In this document: positions 23,831 to 36,002 of the stretch, in pieces
How positions within the stretch are numbered: the first letter of the stretch is position 1
Layout: the number at the start of each line of letters is the position of its first letter
NCBI GenBank assembly: GCA_951217055.1
Contig: OX578286.1
Location: 32,899,307-32,963,306 of the forward strand
Direction of reading: 5' to 3'
From: Gerris lacustris
Lineage: Eukaryota > Arthropoda > Insecta > Hemiptera > Gerridae
Length of the DNA stretch: 64,000 nucleotides
Made by a program: the position numbers and the translations under genes
Notes under the pieces: model-generated
Database searches by the model: none
Told to the model about the DNA's origin: nothing
The model's input: the letters and a program-made list of their open reading frames with translations, nothing else

Positions 23831-24000
23831 TAAGGCACCCATACACGGTCAAAGTGTTTGCGTAAACATTTTGACTGTGTATGGGGCTGTTAGATGTTTG
23901 CGAAAACATGATGTTTGACGTGCATCTAAATTTTCCCGATATCAGGGTTGCGCAAACATCATTTTTGCGCAAAATGTTTGATCGTGTATGAGGGCCTTTA
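23831..24000. mobile_element. Short MITE (about 170 bp)
   Basis: Inverted termini TAAGGCACCCATACACGGTC and GATCGTGTATGAGGGCCTTTA bound internal copies of TGTTTGCGTAAACA and its relatives. The left flank reads TTAA and the right TTTA, so the target duplication is uncertain (TTAA or TAA type). Confidence 0.65.
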
Positions 24001-24029
24001 CGAATAGATACAAAAAGAAGTATTTTGCG

Positions 24030-24447
24030 AGCTATAAGTGGAGTGCATCTTCACCTATGCGTGGACAGCGGAAGCGTGGACACTGACGGAGAAGCAAAAA
24101 GGAAGAATTTTGACGGTGGAGATGGATTGTCTCAGAAGAAGCTGTCGAGTGGGACAGAGTGAGGAATGAGGACGTAGACAGAGAATGGATGTGAAGGAGC
24201 GACAGAAGCTTGGGCCCTGCAATGGTACGTCCATGCCCGACGTATGGAAGAAGAGAGATAGCCACGCAGAGCTAGACCAGGAGGTCCCCTTTTGGTCGGA
24301 GGAAGCAAGGACATCCAGGGTCCACTTGGATGGGAGGATTTGTTCAGGACATGAGAAGCAGGAATTTTTGCGAAGACTCTTGGCAGGATCACAAAGCATG
24401 GAGAAAGGTGTCTGCCTGTTAAGTGGAAATTTAGTTGAAGTATGTTG
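24030..24447 (+). pseudogene. Decayed RTE/CR1-like ORF2 C-terminus
   Basis: Across several frames the plus strand gives EAWTLTEKQKGRILTVEMD, then LRR, VGQSEE and RMDVKE, a 'WYVHAR/YGHV' like block and a GRRK-type basic stretch. It ends EKGVCLLSGNLVEV. This order (EAWTLT, EM.fLR, R.D.iRN, YGHV, GRPR..W) is the common C-terminal module of RTE-like 'endonuclease-reverse transcriptase' genes. At least three frame changes are needed, so it is dead. The minus-strand open frames here are shadows. The stretch is notably more GC-rich than its surroundings. Confidence 0.5.
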
Positions 24448-24642
24448 AATTTAGATCGGCTCACAACATATTTAATAGTAATTAAGTCACAAACAAAGTT
24501 AGTTGAAGGATTATGAATGAGTTATTGAACGAAATGTACTAAGACTTCTTTCAATAAGTTTTCTGTAATTCTGTACATGAATTTAGCAAAAATTATATCC
24601 CTCTACAATTGTACGAGTATGACAAAATAGTTTTAGTACAAA

Positions 24643-24920
24643 ATTCTAAAATGTAGTCCACTTAATTACGAATCTAACGATATAAACCGTTATCCCGGGA
24701 AAAATGAAGTTTCTAAGAAAATATAGCTTTAAACGCAGACAGACAGAGGCCGGGTTCGATTCCCCGCCCAGGAGAAGTTATTTTTACGATAAATTTTGAT
24801 GAAGTGTTCAATAATAACTAAATGTACCTACGAAAACTAATAAATGGACAACATTGGACTACTTATGAACTCGTATATGAGAAAGTTTGTCTGAATTGTC
24901 CCAGACCGATTTTTATTTCA
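24643..24920 (+). repeat. Family A 3' half with B box
   Basis: It starts at TTCTAAAATGTAGTCCACTT, includes GGGTTCGATTCCCCGCC at 24755-24771 and ends at GAGAAAGTTTGTCTGAATTG. Confidence 0.75.
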
Positions 24921-25059
24921 GTCGCAATCAGCAGCTTAGGTTATTACAAGACGGTTATCAAAAGGACGGGTTATTACAAACGGCTTATTACCAAGTAATT
25001 ATGAACTCTTATATAAGGAAGTCAAGTACTAGTTGCATTGGACAGATTTTTTTACTGCA

Positions 25060-25855
25060 TTACATTGAGATTCCTCTACTTGATTTTTATTTTTTATTTT
25101 TTATTTTTTATTTATTTTTTTTTTTTCACCGACATATTTTCCCTTTATTTTCTCACTCTCTCTCTCTCTGTTTTGAAAATCTGAATTAAGTGGATGTAGA
25201 TATGAATGAAAATGAAGTAGAGAAGAGATTGAAAAAAAAATGCCAATATTACCTTATGAATTATTGAAATGAAATTACAACAGCTTTTCCTGCAAGAAAA
25301 AAATGAAAATATTCCAAGAGAAAATTCACTCTGACATTCAAAAAAAATATAATATTGAATGTGTTTCCTCTCAGACAAAAATATAGACTGGAGTTAAAAT
25401 TGAATAAGGATTATATCAATTGATAGGCAGGAGAGAGAGAGAAATAAAATCATTTTCACGAAATTCAAATGTGTATATAAAACGTGCGATGTATTTTTGT
25501 AATTTATGTTTTATATACGCTTATTTTTAAGACCTTATTAAACTCGTAAAAATATTTGGTTATTTTCAAAAAATCCCGTCAAGTACTTGCCAGCAAGTTA
25601 CTAGAAGGGTTTTTTCGATCATAAAAGTTGCTAAGCTTAGAGTTGGGGGAGAACCATTTCCAAAACCCATTTACAAAAAAAAAAAACATTTCATTTAACA
25701 GTGTAGAATAGATACGGTAACGCTGCCCCGCCCGCCAGGAAAAAGGAGACTAATAGCCCGTGTGTACCTGCAAAAAACTTCGTCAGAGACAGATCTCGAA
25801 CCTATGACCTTCATTGAATTAGATAAGTCTGAGTTTGTTAAAATCCTAAATCAAT
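25060..25855. other. AT-rich DNA without recognisable gene
   Basis: Poly-T and a CTCTCT run (25155-25170). A GGTTCGAGATC-type B-box-like stretch exists on the minus strand at about 25793-25810, but no surrounding tRNA fold is seen. Confidence 0.4.
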
Positions 25856-26452
25856 TTTGCTTCCGAGCTTACCGAAGGTAACGGAAGCTATGTGATCGTT
25901 CTAAAGAACGAAAAATTTTTAGGTCTCCGATTTCATAAATTCCAAGACAGAAATCCGTGTCAGACATCAAGGAAAATTTTTTGGTTCCATGTCAGTCTGT
26001 CGTTCAATTTTTGCGAACCAACATATTATCTTAAAAACTATACGTCCGATTATATTGAAATTTGTATGGTAGGTCATAATTAGCTCATTGTTGGTCCCAT
26101 ATAAGTTTCACCCTTCTGCGCTAATTTGTTTCTCTTCCACATGCGCACAAACATACATTTATTTACACCTATAGCTTCAAAAGTACTGATTTGTATGAAA
26201 CTTTTATAGTTTATTGAAAATAGTCCGCAGATAGCCCTAGATTAATTTGAACCGTCTGCGCTCTTTAACTTTTGCAAAATTGATACTTTAATTTATGTAA
26301 AAAAATCCAAACAATTTTGACAAATTAAAAAATGAACGGGGGAAACAATTAGATAAATTAGACAATAATGGCTTGTAAAAGCATAAAATCAATAAAGTAC
26401 GTGATAGGATGCGAGAAAGCTATGTGCCACACCAATTGGCAGTCTATTTTTC
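25856..26452 (+). repeat. Family B repeat, full-length copy
   Basis: Complete from the GCTTCCGAGCTTACCGAAGG hairpin to GCTATGTGCCACACCAATTG. It includes CAGTCTGTCG, the 'TAGGTCATAATTAGC' block and a 'CTGCGCTCTTTAAC' block. Confidence 0.75.
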
Positions 26453-27036
26453 CTTATCTTCTTAGTCTAATTAGGTACTATTTAATTTATAATTATATAA
26501 AACTTACATTTTTATAAAACAATTTAAAATATTAATAAAATAAAAAAGGGTAACATTTATCTAAGTATAAAGTGTCATGGAGTAATCATTTAGGGCCACT
26601 CTAGCTGAAAAGACTACAGTGTACTGTACACTGTAAACGTACCTTAAAGTTTATACGGCTGATGGAACGACCTACTAACCCCGTGTCATCCATTTCAAAT
26701 GTAGTTATTTAAGCCCTTTGGCAGGCGTAGGCAACTCCACGGGTTGTTGCTCCATGGAGATAGTAAATGAGGAGGTGAAAAGTAAGGAGTGCAAGTGACA
26801 TTTTTGTTGAAATAGAGTTGAGTGCTGGAGTGGATAGTTAGTATATTGAAATCATGGTGGGAAAAGGAGATGAAAGCGGATCTCTAATATCTGTTAGCTA
26901 ACAGCATAAAAATCAAAAACTTCGTAAAATTGTCATGGCATTTTCCAATTTTAAACTGCTGATTTCTCAAAATTAAGCAAATGTCACTTGCGCTTCTACT
27001 CATCCCCCTAAAATAATATATAAATGAGATTCTTAC

Positions 27037-27444
27037 CTTGGTAGTTAATGAAAGTAACAAGTTCTGCCTCGATGGAGAAGATAGGGTGAGTGATGTTGAA
27101 GTCAAATAACGGACTTGAGATCTGGTCATCATTCTCATCAGGAGGAGGGGTAGGTCCAACAAGCAGAGGACAAGGTGGCCACTGAGGCTGAGGAGCACAG
27201 TAAGCTGATGACACACACAGAGCGAGTAAAGCGAGGAGTGTCGAACTGATGAAGCCGAGGCTAGTATTTGCGCGAGATCGGAGCGAGGCAAGGCGAGCTG
27301 TCCCAGGCGAGGCGTGGCGAGGGGATCCAGGCGAGCTAAGCTCTTCCTGCTCCTCCTCGTCCATAGCTGGGGTGGCTCAGCCGTCCCACCACCCCCCTCC
27401 ACCCTCGCACACCTCACATTTCATCCCAACTCCTCTTCGTCTAT
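27037..27444 (-). CDS. First coding exon of an unrecognised secreted or membrane protein gene
   Basis: On the minus strand an intron ending TATATGTTTCAG precedes 27444, and a consensus donor CAAG|GTAAGA follows 27037, so this reads as a 408-bp exon with a non-coding first part. The ATG at 27364-27362 opens a frame of 109 complete codons up to the donor (phase 1). The product starts with an acidic stretch (MDEEEQEELSSPGSP), then a basic Ser/Arg-rich segment. A hydrophobic run of about 20 residues at roughly residues 36-57 (GFISSTLLALLALCVSSAYC) looks like a signal anchor or long signal peptide. A Pro-rich linker follows, then an acidic segment and an N-glycosylation sequon (NIT). The exon is strikingly GC-rich against its AT-rich surroundings and lies in no repeat I recognise. 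A second open frame starts at 27417, but it lacks the signal-like segment and reads through the donor. I do not recognise the family. Secretion or membrane location is inferred from the hydrophobic run. Confidence 0.6.
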
Positions 27445-27559
27445 CTGAAACATATAATTTATACATTATATTATGTTAATCCTAAAATTTCAAACAATTA
27501 GGGATGCATTGAATTCCAGACTAGGCTATTTGTGTAAAGGGCAACAATAAAATTTACTA

Positions 27560-28050
27560 GAATTCCATGGGTTTTTAAAACTGTTTTGGTATTAGAAACT
27601 CCATGGAAACCGTGCTTAAAAAACGGCTTGATTCATTGACTACGGTTCCATGGCTTTTCAAAACAGTTTTGGTATTAAAAACTCTATGGAAACAGTGATT
27701 TCAAAACGGCTTGATTCATTGACTACGGTTCCATGGCTTTTCAAAACCGTTTTGGTATTAAAAACTCCATGGAAACAGTGATTTCAAAGCAGCTCGATTC
27801 ATTCACTACAATTCCATGGGTATTTAAAACTGTTTTGTTATTAAAAACTCCATGCAAACAGTGATTTCAAAACGGTTAGATTCATTTACTTCAATTCCAT
27901 GGGTTTTTAAAACTGTTTTGGTATTAAAAACTCCATGGAAACAGTGATTTCAAAACGGCTCGATTCATTTACTACGATTCTATGGGTTTTCAAACCCGTT
28001 TTGGCATTAAAAACACCATGGAACCACTGATTTCAAATCGGCTTGAGTTC
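27560..28050 (+). repeat. 83-bp tandem repeat, about six units
   Basis: The unit contains TCCATGGAAACAGTGATTTC, AAAACGGCTTGATTCATT, ACTACGGTTCCATGG and CAAAACCGTTTTGGTATTAA. The spacing of GATTCAT is exactly 83 in consecutive units. Each unit has two mirror motifs (CCATGG and AAAAC.GTTTT) and can fold on itself. Inverted, diverged relatives follow at 28060-28460. Confidence 0.85.
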
Positions 28051-28732
28051 AAGGTCACAACTGCAAATTTTTGGTTTTGTATTGAAATTGAAACTGTTTT
28101 GAAAAAATAGCATGGATATAAATGGGTATTGAATTGAAAGGCGAATAGAGACATGCGCAGTAGGTATGATGAGATGAGAGGAGATATAATAACCTGACTT
28201 AACTATAACCAATCTGAGGAGTATAAAGTTTTCCAAATTGTTGTAAAAACTGTTTTGAAAATTCCTCATAAAATAACTTTCTGGTGGTTTGAAACCAAAA
28301 CAGTTAGTAAAAAGGTTTTATAAACCCATGGAACCAGTAATTATCTACTCAAAAAGTCCTTCAATTTTATATTCAAACGTGTTGAAATCACCGTTACTCT
28401 TGGGGTTTCGAATACCAAAACAGTTTTCAAATCGGTTTTGTAAGCTGTATTCTGATATAATTTTTAACAAATCCAGCTCCTGCCGAATATCATGTTATTT
28501 TAAAAGTTTTTGCATCAGTGCCTCTTCCAAACAGAAACATGTGAAACAACCCTAATTGATTTTTTGATTTGATAACCATAATGAACTCTGAAACCTAATT
28601 GAGTGAGATAGTTTTAGCTTTAGCTAACAAGGATATGAAGTACCCTTTATCACGCTGCGAAGTAGTCTCTTAACTACAGAATCATATTTACATTTTTTCT
28701 TCATTAGTATAATTTTATGCATTCTTTTTACA

Positions 28733-29432
28733 TTCTGATATATAAAGAGAATGTATTGTGATGGCGTGAAAATTCAATTTCGGTTGGTTTATACGTTTTG
28801 AGTTCCCTGTATTGATTTTTTTTTTTTTTTTCATTTTGTCGTGGATAATAGTAATATTTATTTTACTCTTTCTCATGTAAAGAGATGGCACCGTAAGTAG
28901 GAGATGGCGCGAAAAATTGATTTTGAGATTAAGATGGATTTATATGTTTTTGAGTCGAAAAAAGAGGTTTTTTAAAAAATGTCTGTCTGTCGTCAGATGT
29001 CTATGTAGACTCGTATAGCCTAAACTACTGGACCGATTTTGACGAAATTTGGCATATATGTTTAGAAAAATCATACTACGAAAGGAAATTGAGAAATTAA
29101 ATTTAGCTCCAAATTTTGGGGCCTTACTACCCTCCAAAAACTCGACAAAACGTGAAAAGAAAAATTCTCGAAAACGGTTTCAACGATTTTGTTTTTCCCT
29201 GGAAAAATCTAGTTCCTGTGAAAATAGCTTTAATCGCGGACGGAGAAAGGCCGGGTTCAATTCCCCACCGAGAAGAAGTTATTATTATGATAAAATTTGA
29301 TAAAATATTCTATAACAATTAAATGTACCAGCAAAAACACGAAAACGAATAAATGGAAACACTGTGCTAAGTAACTTAGGAACTCTTATATGAGAAAGTT
29401 TGTCTGAGTGCCTCGGACTGATTTGTTTTATG
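28733..29432 (+). repeat. Family A repeat (truncated head followed by a near-complete copy)
   Basis: A head-only fragment at 28733-28830 is followed by a fuller copy from 28863 (CTCTTTCTCATGTAAAGAGA) to CTCGGACTGATTTG. Its B-box region is GGGTTCAATTCCCC, one base off the consensus. Confidence 0.7.
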
Positions 29433-29656
29433 AAAGATTTGCTTATCAGAGCTATCTCTGAGGGTGCTCTTTGCAAGTTTTAATTTTGAAGACAAAAAAG
29501 TATTCTAAAAAATTGCTAAGAAACTAGGTTATAATAAGTTAAGGTGGAATTTAGAATAGAAAAGTTTTATTTAATCTTTAAAAAACCCATTTGATATTTT
29601 ATTAATATTTTGGCACATTATTAAATTGCATTGTATTTATTTTATTATTATTACTA

Positions 29657-30212
29657 TTGCTTCCGAGCTTACCGAAGGTAACGCAAGCATTGTGTTCACT
29701 TTTGAGAACAAAAAAGTTTTATGTTTCCGATTTTAAAAATTCCAAGACTGAAATCCGTTTCAGACATCAGGGAACATTTTTGGTTCCGTGTCAGTCTGTC
29801 TGTGTGTGTGTCCGCGAATCTTGAAACGTGCGACGATAACTTGAGTAAATGTCGACCGATTTTGATGAAATTTGGTAGGCATGTTCATTTTACCAATGCC
29901 CAGGACGAGTTCGTTGGACAACGTTATCCGTTCAAGCGTTCACGCGCTACGCGTAAGTAAAATTGGAATTTTAGGTCGGGGAAAAAATCAAACATCGTCT
30001 ATTCAATGAGACAAACATTTTTTTCAAATACAATTTTTTAGTAAAACCAACAGCGACACCGCTATGAAGTGTTAAAGATCGCTAAAAACTATTATTAGTA
30101 TTTACACAATAAACAATATAACAATAAAGTAATATAACGTTAATGTTAATATAACAATAAAGTACATGATAGGATGCAAGGAAGCTATGTGCCACACTAA
30201 TTGGCAGTCAAT
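29657..30212 (+). repeat. Family B repeat, variant body
   Basis: It has the hairpin head and the GCCACACTAATTGGCAGTC tail. In the middle it carries the CCAATGCCCAGGACGAGTTC and TTCACGCGCTACGCG block otherwise typical of family C, so it is a B/C mosaic. Confidence 0.7.
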
Positions 30213-30304
30213 TTTTATTTTTATTAATATAAATATTTGAAAGAATGATCCTAATTCTTGGGTCGGGAGTGTTATTCAGAAGGCAAGTAGTAATAATTAA
30301 ATAG

Positions 30305-31675
30305 CTATATTTTATCTCCGTAAGGGGGGGTGATCCCGGTCGTCAATGAGAATAGATGGAACCTGTCACACGAGATGGCGCCACCTGCCGGGTGCCACTA
30401 CACGGTCGACCGTCCGACGGTCTAGCCGCCACCCGGTCAACCCATTGTTTTTAACTGAACTGAGCCTGTCACACGGTGCCACCTAAGGCCGTCCGCACAC
30501 GGGGCGATATGAAAGCGATGCAACAGCAATGCAACAGCGATACGATATCGCCTCCCTGTTGCTTCCTAGGTAAAGGAGCGGGGACCCACCAACGGAGCGA
30601 TAGGGAGGCAATCAGTAGGCGATACACTCGGCGGGTGCAATACATGCAACACGTGCGACCTGCAAGGAAACAACCTCAAAGCGATATTGCAAGTGTTGCA
30701 TTTGTTATATGATTTTACCCTCACGGAGTATTCTAGAAGTGTGACTGCGATAATCTGTTACTTTTTTTTGTATTACTTTATAATACAAATACATAAATGA
30801 ATGGAAGCATCATTATATTTAATTTTACGACTAAAATTTAAATAAATTAACTTTAATAATGCTGATTAGTATTTGATTGAAAAAATAACTAAAAAGGGAA
30901 AATAAAGTTAAAAATATATGTTTAGCTTGTAATTAAATAAAACTAATATAAAAACAAATAAATTTATTTTTACCATTAATATAAAATACATATATACGAG
31001 TATAGATGACTACATTTTCCTTTATTTATTTGAAATTGTTTTTTTGTTTCTTTTTTCGATTATGTTTTTTCCCTATTAAATAAATAAAAATGGGCACTTC
31101 TTTAAAATATTACTCCCATTATAAGAAAATCGAAGGGAGTAACAATCTAAGAAGGCGACGGAATGTTCTTCTTTAGACTGTTACCCCCCTTATACAAACA
31201 AAATTGATTGGACTAAACATTTATTTTTTTGACAAAATTATTAATATTCTCTTCAAAGATTACTGCAATCATTAGATTTCGTATTTTTTATAATCTATTT
31301 AAACTTATAAGTAATAATTATATAATAACACATTGAAAATGAATAAAATTAACAGAGTATCAGGTATGAGTTGACAACAAAATATCGCCCCGTGTGCGGA
31401 TGCCCTGTTTTTAGATCGCCGATATCGGCGATATTGGCGATATCGTATTGCTGTTGTATCGCTTTCATATCGCCCCGTGTGCGGACGGCCTAAGTCCCTG
31501 CCACTCAGCCCCCACTCCTTCAATTAAATATAGGGGAAATCAAATAAGGGGCTGACTGCATCCCTCATATAAGTGGGTGGAGCAAGTCAGGTGGCGGGAG
31601 CAAGTGGCATCAACCAGGTGGGCGCCACCTAGGTGGCGCTACCCGGGTAGCGAAGTGTGTCACTACCCTAAAGGC
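30305..31675. mobile_element. Possible outer element around the Harbinger-like insertion
   Basis: GC-rich flanks on both sides contain related but imperfect inverted blocks (GATGGCGCCACCTG... left, ...CCACCTAGGTGGCGCTACC right) and CTGTCACACG / GTGTGTCACTACC ends. The alignment is loose, so this is tentative. Confidence 0.3.
30487..31490. mobile_element. Harbinger-like non-autonomous element with TAA target duplication
   Basis: Long termini GGCCGTCCGCACACGGGGCG, then ATATGAAAGCGATGCAACAG, are repeated inverted at the right end (CTGTTGTATCGCTTTCATAT ... GCGGACGGCC). TAA is present at 30484-30486 and 31491-31493. TAA duplication with GGC-type ends fits PIF/Harbinger MITEs. It carries an inverted family F unit (31105-31195) and no transposase. 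Confidence 0.75.
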
Positions 31676-31679
31676 ATCA

Positions 31680-32200
31680 TCAAGCCTGAAATATATTTAA
31701 TTTTTAAGTCAAAATATGTGATTTAAGCATCTTGTAATAGCCATTATTTAAATTAATGATTAAAGTTACTCAACAATGCTTCATATAGTACTCTGCCTCT
31801 TCTAAATTATTAACGTAAGATGTTGAAAGAAATTAAATTTTTATATTCCATTCTCACTATTAATTCATAATTATCTTCCACCTCAGTAATTTTTATTTGG
31901 AAAAGAACTCTAAATTTTCGAGAGAATTTAATTTAAAAAAGAAATCTAGTTGAATTAAATTAATTAAAAGAATCTAATGGTGTATTTCAATGAATGTAGA
32001 AGGGTATTAAAAAATAAATCATTTAAGAAAAAAAATAAGGAAGATAAAATAAAAGAAATTTAATACCTACAATTAAGTTTTTTTTGTTGTTGTTTAAAAA
32101 GAGCTATTTATGTTAAAAGGTATTCTGGAAATTTAAAACTCCGCACTTTAATCTGAATCAGGGTTAATCTAAACACATAGTAGTTATTTTAAATACAAAT
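31680..32200. other. AT-rich DNA without recognisable feature
   Basis: Purine-rich low-complexity DNA, no supported gene. Confidence 0.5.
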
Positions 32201-32204
32201 AGTC

Positions 32205-32490
32205 TGCCAATTAGTGTGGCACATAGATTCTTCGCGCCCTGTTACCTACTTTATTGATGTTATATTTTTAGAACTTAGAACCCTTTATTGATTTTATTTA
32301 ATCCCCCCTCCCATTTTCTTTTAATCTGTCACAATTGTTTTGATGTTTAACTTGAATAAAAGAGTGCAACATTTAATGAGTGCAGAAGTTTGAATTGATT
32401 ATTGGACCATCTGTAGGCAATATTTGACAAAATATCTAAATTTCTTCAAATAGACTGCCAATTTGTGTTTATTGTCCTATTTATTTAATT
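32205..32490 (-). repeat. Family B tail fragment
   Basis: It starts TGCCAATTAGTGTGGCACAT, the family B terminus, and runs to about the family A copy at 32505. Confidence 0.6.
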
Positions 32491-32504
32491 GTTTCCTTCG
32501 TTTT

Positions 32505-33578
32505 TACTTTTTCATATAAAGAGAAAGTATTGTGATGGCGCGAAAATTCGATTTTGAGATTTTGATGGATTTACACGTTTTCAGGTCCCCTGAGTCCAAA
32601 AAAATGTTTTTTTTTTTTTTTTAAATTTCTGTCCATCATCTGTCGTCTAGCTGTGCAGACGCCTGGAGTCTAAACTACTGGGCCGATTTTGACGAAATTT
32701 GGCATACATGTTCAGAAAAATCATATCTTTAATTTAAATCAAATTATAATTATTATTTACTACGGGAACCAGATGCTCTGGCCAACTAAGCTACGCAGGA
32801 GAATGATTTTTAACTGCCGTAATCGGTAACTAGTCCCGAATCCAAGCTTTCAATATTCATATACATTTAGACAGTCAATATTTATGACATTAGAACTAAA
32901 CCAAGAATTAACGCTTATAATTATAAAGTACTCAATTAGTACCTGTACCTTGTACAATCAATTCGAAATTCAATTTTAAGTTTTTGGTAGTTTTTATACT
33001 ACGGAAAGTTTAATTTTAATTTAAATCAAATTATAATTATTATTTACTACGGGAATACCTGTATAATACAGGAGACCCGTGGTGGTACAGGGACGCGCGG
33101 GAATGTATTTTTCACTGTCTGTTTCCCGTAGTAAATAATAATTATAATATGATTTAAATTAAAATTAAACTTTCCATAGTATGAAAACTACCAAAAACTT
33201 AAAATTGAAAAATCATATCCTGAGACGAAATCGAGAAATGAATTTTAGCTCTAAATTTGGGGGCGTTACCCCCCAAAAACTCTGAAAAAACGTGAAAACT
33301 AATTATTTCTCGGAAACGTTTCCGACGATTTTGATAAAAAAATTATAAAATGTAGATCATTTAAATACAAATCTAACTATATAAGCTGTTTTCCCTGGAA
33401 AAATCTAGTTCCTGAGAAAATAGCTTAAAATGGGTTCGATTCCCCGCCCAGGACAAGTTACTTTGATGAAATGTTCAATAATAATTAATGTACATACGAA
33501 AACTAATAAATGGAAAACACTGGGCTATGTAATTATGAAAGTTTGTCTGAGTTGTCTCGGACCGATTTTTTTATGTAA
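32505..33578 (+). repeat. Family A repeat split by another element
   Basis: The head (TTTTTCATATAAAGAGAAAG) and tail (GGGTTCGATTCCCCGCCCAG ... GTTTGTCTGAGTTGTCTC) belong to one family A copy. It is interrupted after CAGAAAAATCATATC and resumes after a second AAAAATCATATC at about 33206. Confidence 0.75.
32733..33205 (-). mobile_element. Insert with tRNA-like 5' half
   Basis: It is flanked by AAAAATCATATC on both sides (about 32721-32732 and 33206-33217), a target duplication. On the minus strand 32800-32760 reads GTAGCTTAGTTGG, CCAGAGCATCTGG and TTCCCGTAG, a good match to the D-arm/A-box and anticodon arm of a tRNA. I find no B box next to it. The AATTTAAATCAAATTATAAT / CTACGGGAA block occurs three times, and the hairpin at 434-542 is a relative. 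Confidence 0.6.
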
Positions 33579-33599
33579 AAATTGTTTTGAGTTATTAAA

Positions 33600-34047
33600 A
33601 TGAATTAAACTATTAATTAAGAAAACATTAAAGAGCGTAGATGGTTGAAATTAATCCGGTGCTATCTGTGGGCTACTTTCGACAAACCATCTAAGTTTCA
33701 TAAAAATTGGATGAGAACTTTTGAAGATATTGGTGTAAATAAATGTATGTTTGTGCGCTTGTTGAAGAAAAACAAATGAGCGCAAATGGTTGAAACTTAT
33801 AAGGGACCAACAATGGGCTAATTATGACCTACCATACAAATAGCATAAAAATCGGACGTGTAGTTTTTATATATTGTTAAATATATTGGATAAAAAAAAT
33901 TGAGCGACAGATAGACTCGAAACTAAAAATGTTCCCTGATGTTTAAAATCGATTTCTGTCTTCGAATTTTTGAAATTACAGACATGAAATATTTTTGCTT
34001 TTGAATGCGATTATATAACTTCCGTTACTTTCGGTAAGCCTATATTA
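33600..34047 (-). repeat. Family B repeat
   Basis: Inverted copy from GAGCGTAGATGGTTGAAATT to TTCCGTTACTTTCGGTAAGC. The tail end is missing. Confidence 0.65.
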
Positions 34048-34520
34048 AAGATATTGGTGAAAAAAAATTATTTTATTCCAGTAGGGAGAAAAAGTTATGA
34101 TTTTGAATAAGTTTAGAGGGACTAAAGTAAGTCTTTTCATCCCTGAGCTCAAAAAGTAGGGAGAAAAAGTAAAAGCAGGGCGAAAAAGTAAAGTAGGGCA
34201 AAAAAATAAAGATTGCAACTTAATTATTTTATAAATAGTAGAAAATATGTACCTAGCTAATGTAATGAAGTTGTTGAAATCAGGTTGGCGACACTGCTTT
34301 TTCGACCATGTTTATCTTTGTTTATAACCTGCATCTAAATAAACTTCTACTTGAGTTTAATTCCAATTCTTATTTGTTTTCTTATATTGAATCTCTTATA
34401 TCTGCTATTAAAAATGCTAATAATTATTGTTCTTTATTAGAATACTAAATATAAACTGTGCAATGGACGAAAATGTATATTTTCTTACTACTGGAGATAA
34501 AATATTGTATGTACCTCGTG

Positions 34521-34692
34521 AGTAAGGTGCCATTATTCCCCTCGCGATAATTATCTCCCTTGGTTGCGCCTCGGGAGCTAATTAGAGTTATTCCCTCGGC
34601 TTCGCCTCGGGATTTAGGGACCATGGTTCCTTCGGCTTCGCCTCAAGAACCAACTTTTTTCGTTCAGGGAATAATGGCTTACTTTACTCCCT
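34521..34692. repeat. Short inverted-repeat element with TTCGCCTCGGG motifs
   Basis: AGTAAGGTGCCATTATTCCC on the left is matched by GGGAATAATGGCTTACTTTA on the right. The interior repeats CTCGGCTTCGCCTCGGG and variants three to four times. Confidence 0.55.
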
Positions 34693-34699
34693 AGGTGCA

Positions 34700-35454
34700 T
34701 AAATAACTATTTTTTGCGCATGTGGAAGAGGAACAATTGAGTGCAGAAGGTGGAAACTTACTTAGGACCTTAAGAACAACAATCCCCAAACAAGATCACC
34801 CAGAACTATCACCCAAATTTTCTGTTCCTCAACCAATTAGTTTGTAAAATTGAGGGAGTAGAAATTGAATTGCTTCTAAACATATTAACTAACTCAGTCA
34901 TTAAGGGATTGTAATCAGAATTAAGGTTAATTTCTCTCTGATATAATTAATTATTTATATTAGAGACAAAGGTAATAATAAATACAATATTCTAATAACT
35001 CTACACTGCATATTTAGCTCCCTTTATCCCCTAATACAGTTATAATTAAGGTAAATTCCAATTTAATTACACTGTCTAATAAATTATCCGATATAATTAG
35101 ACATAGCTTTGATACATAATTTTCAAATCACTATAATAAACAAGGTAAATATAAATAAGAATATGTTATTTATAGATGTACTTTTATGATTATCATACAA
35201 AAATACTTATGTGAAAATTAGTGTGGCACATAGCTTTCTCGAGTCGTATCATTGGACGAATGGTCGCATGAGTATAAAGTAAAGTAAAATGAGATAGAGA
35301 AAGCACACGCACGGAGAAAGCAATGAGCGCAGAAGGTTGAAATCCATTTTTGACCGTCTGGGGGCTACTTTAAGCGAATTTCGAAGAAAATTAAGCTATT
35401 GCAATGACTTAAATTTTTTTATTGGGAATTTTTGAAAATTTTCTCAATGGTAAT

Positions 35455-35455
<1 letters not shown>
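34700..35455. other. AT-rich DNA, mostly without recognisable feature
   Basis: A family B tail-like stretch (AATTAGTGTGGCACATAGCTT) occurs at about 35217-35240, and a 'GAGCGCAGAAGGTTGAAA' piece at 35324. No supported gene. Confidence 0.45.

Positions 35456-35457
<2 letters not shown>

Positions 35458-35524
<67 letters not shown>
35458..35524. repeat. (TA)n tract left of the ribozyme unit
   Basis: Perfect TA run that meets the unit at TATACACAATTTG. Confidence 0.95.

Positions 35525-36002
<478 letters not shown>

Noticed and set aside
24055..24464. Minus-strand open frames of 110-114 residues
   Set aside because: They are shadows of a decayed LINE C-terminus readable on the plus strand.
26884..27417. 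Alternative 177-residue frame over the 27-kb exon
   Set aside because: It reads through a consensus splice donor into intron sequence and lacks the signal-anchor-like segment of the chosen frame.
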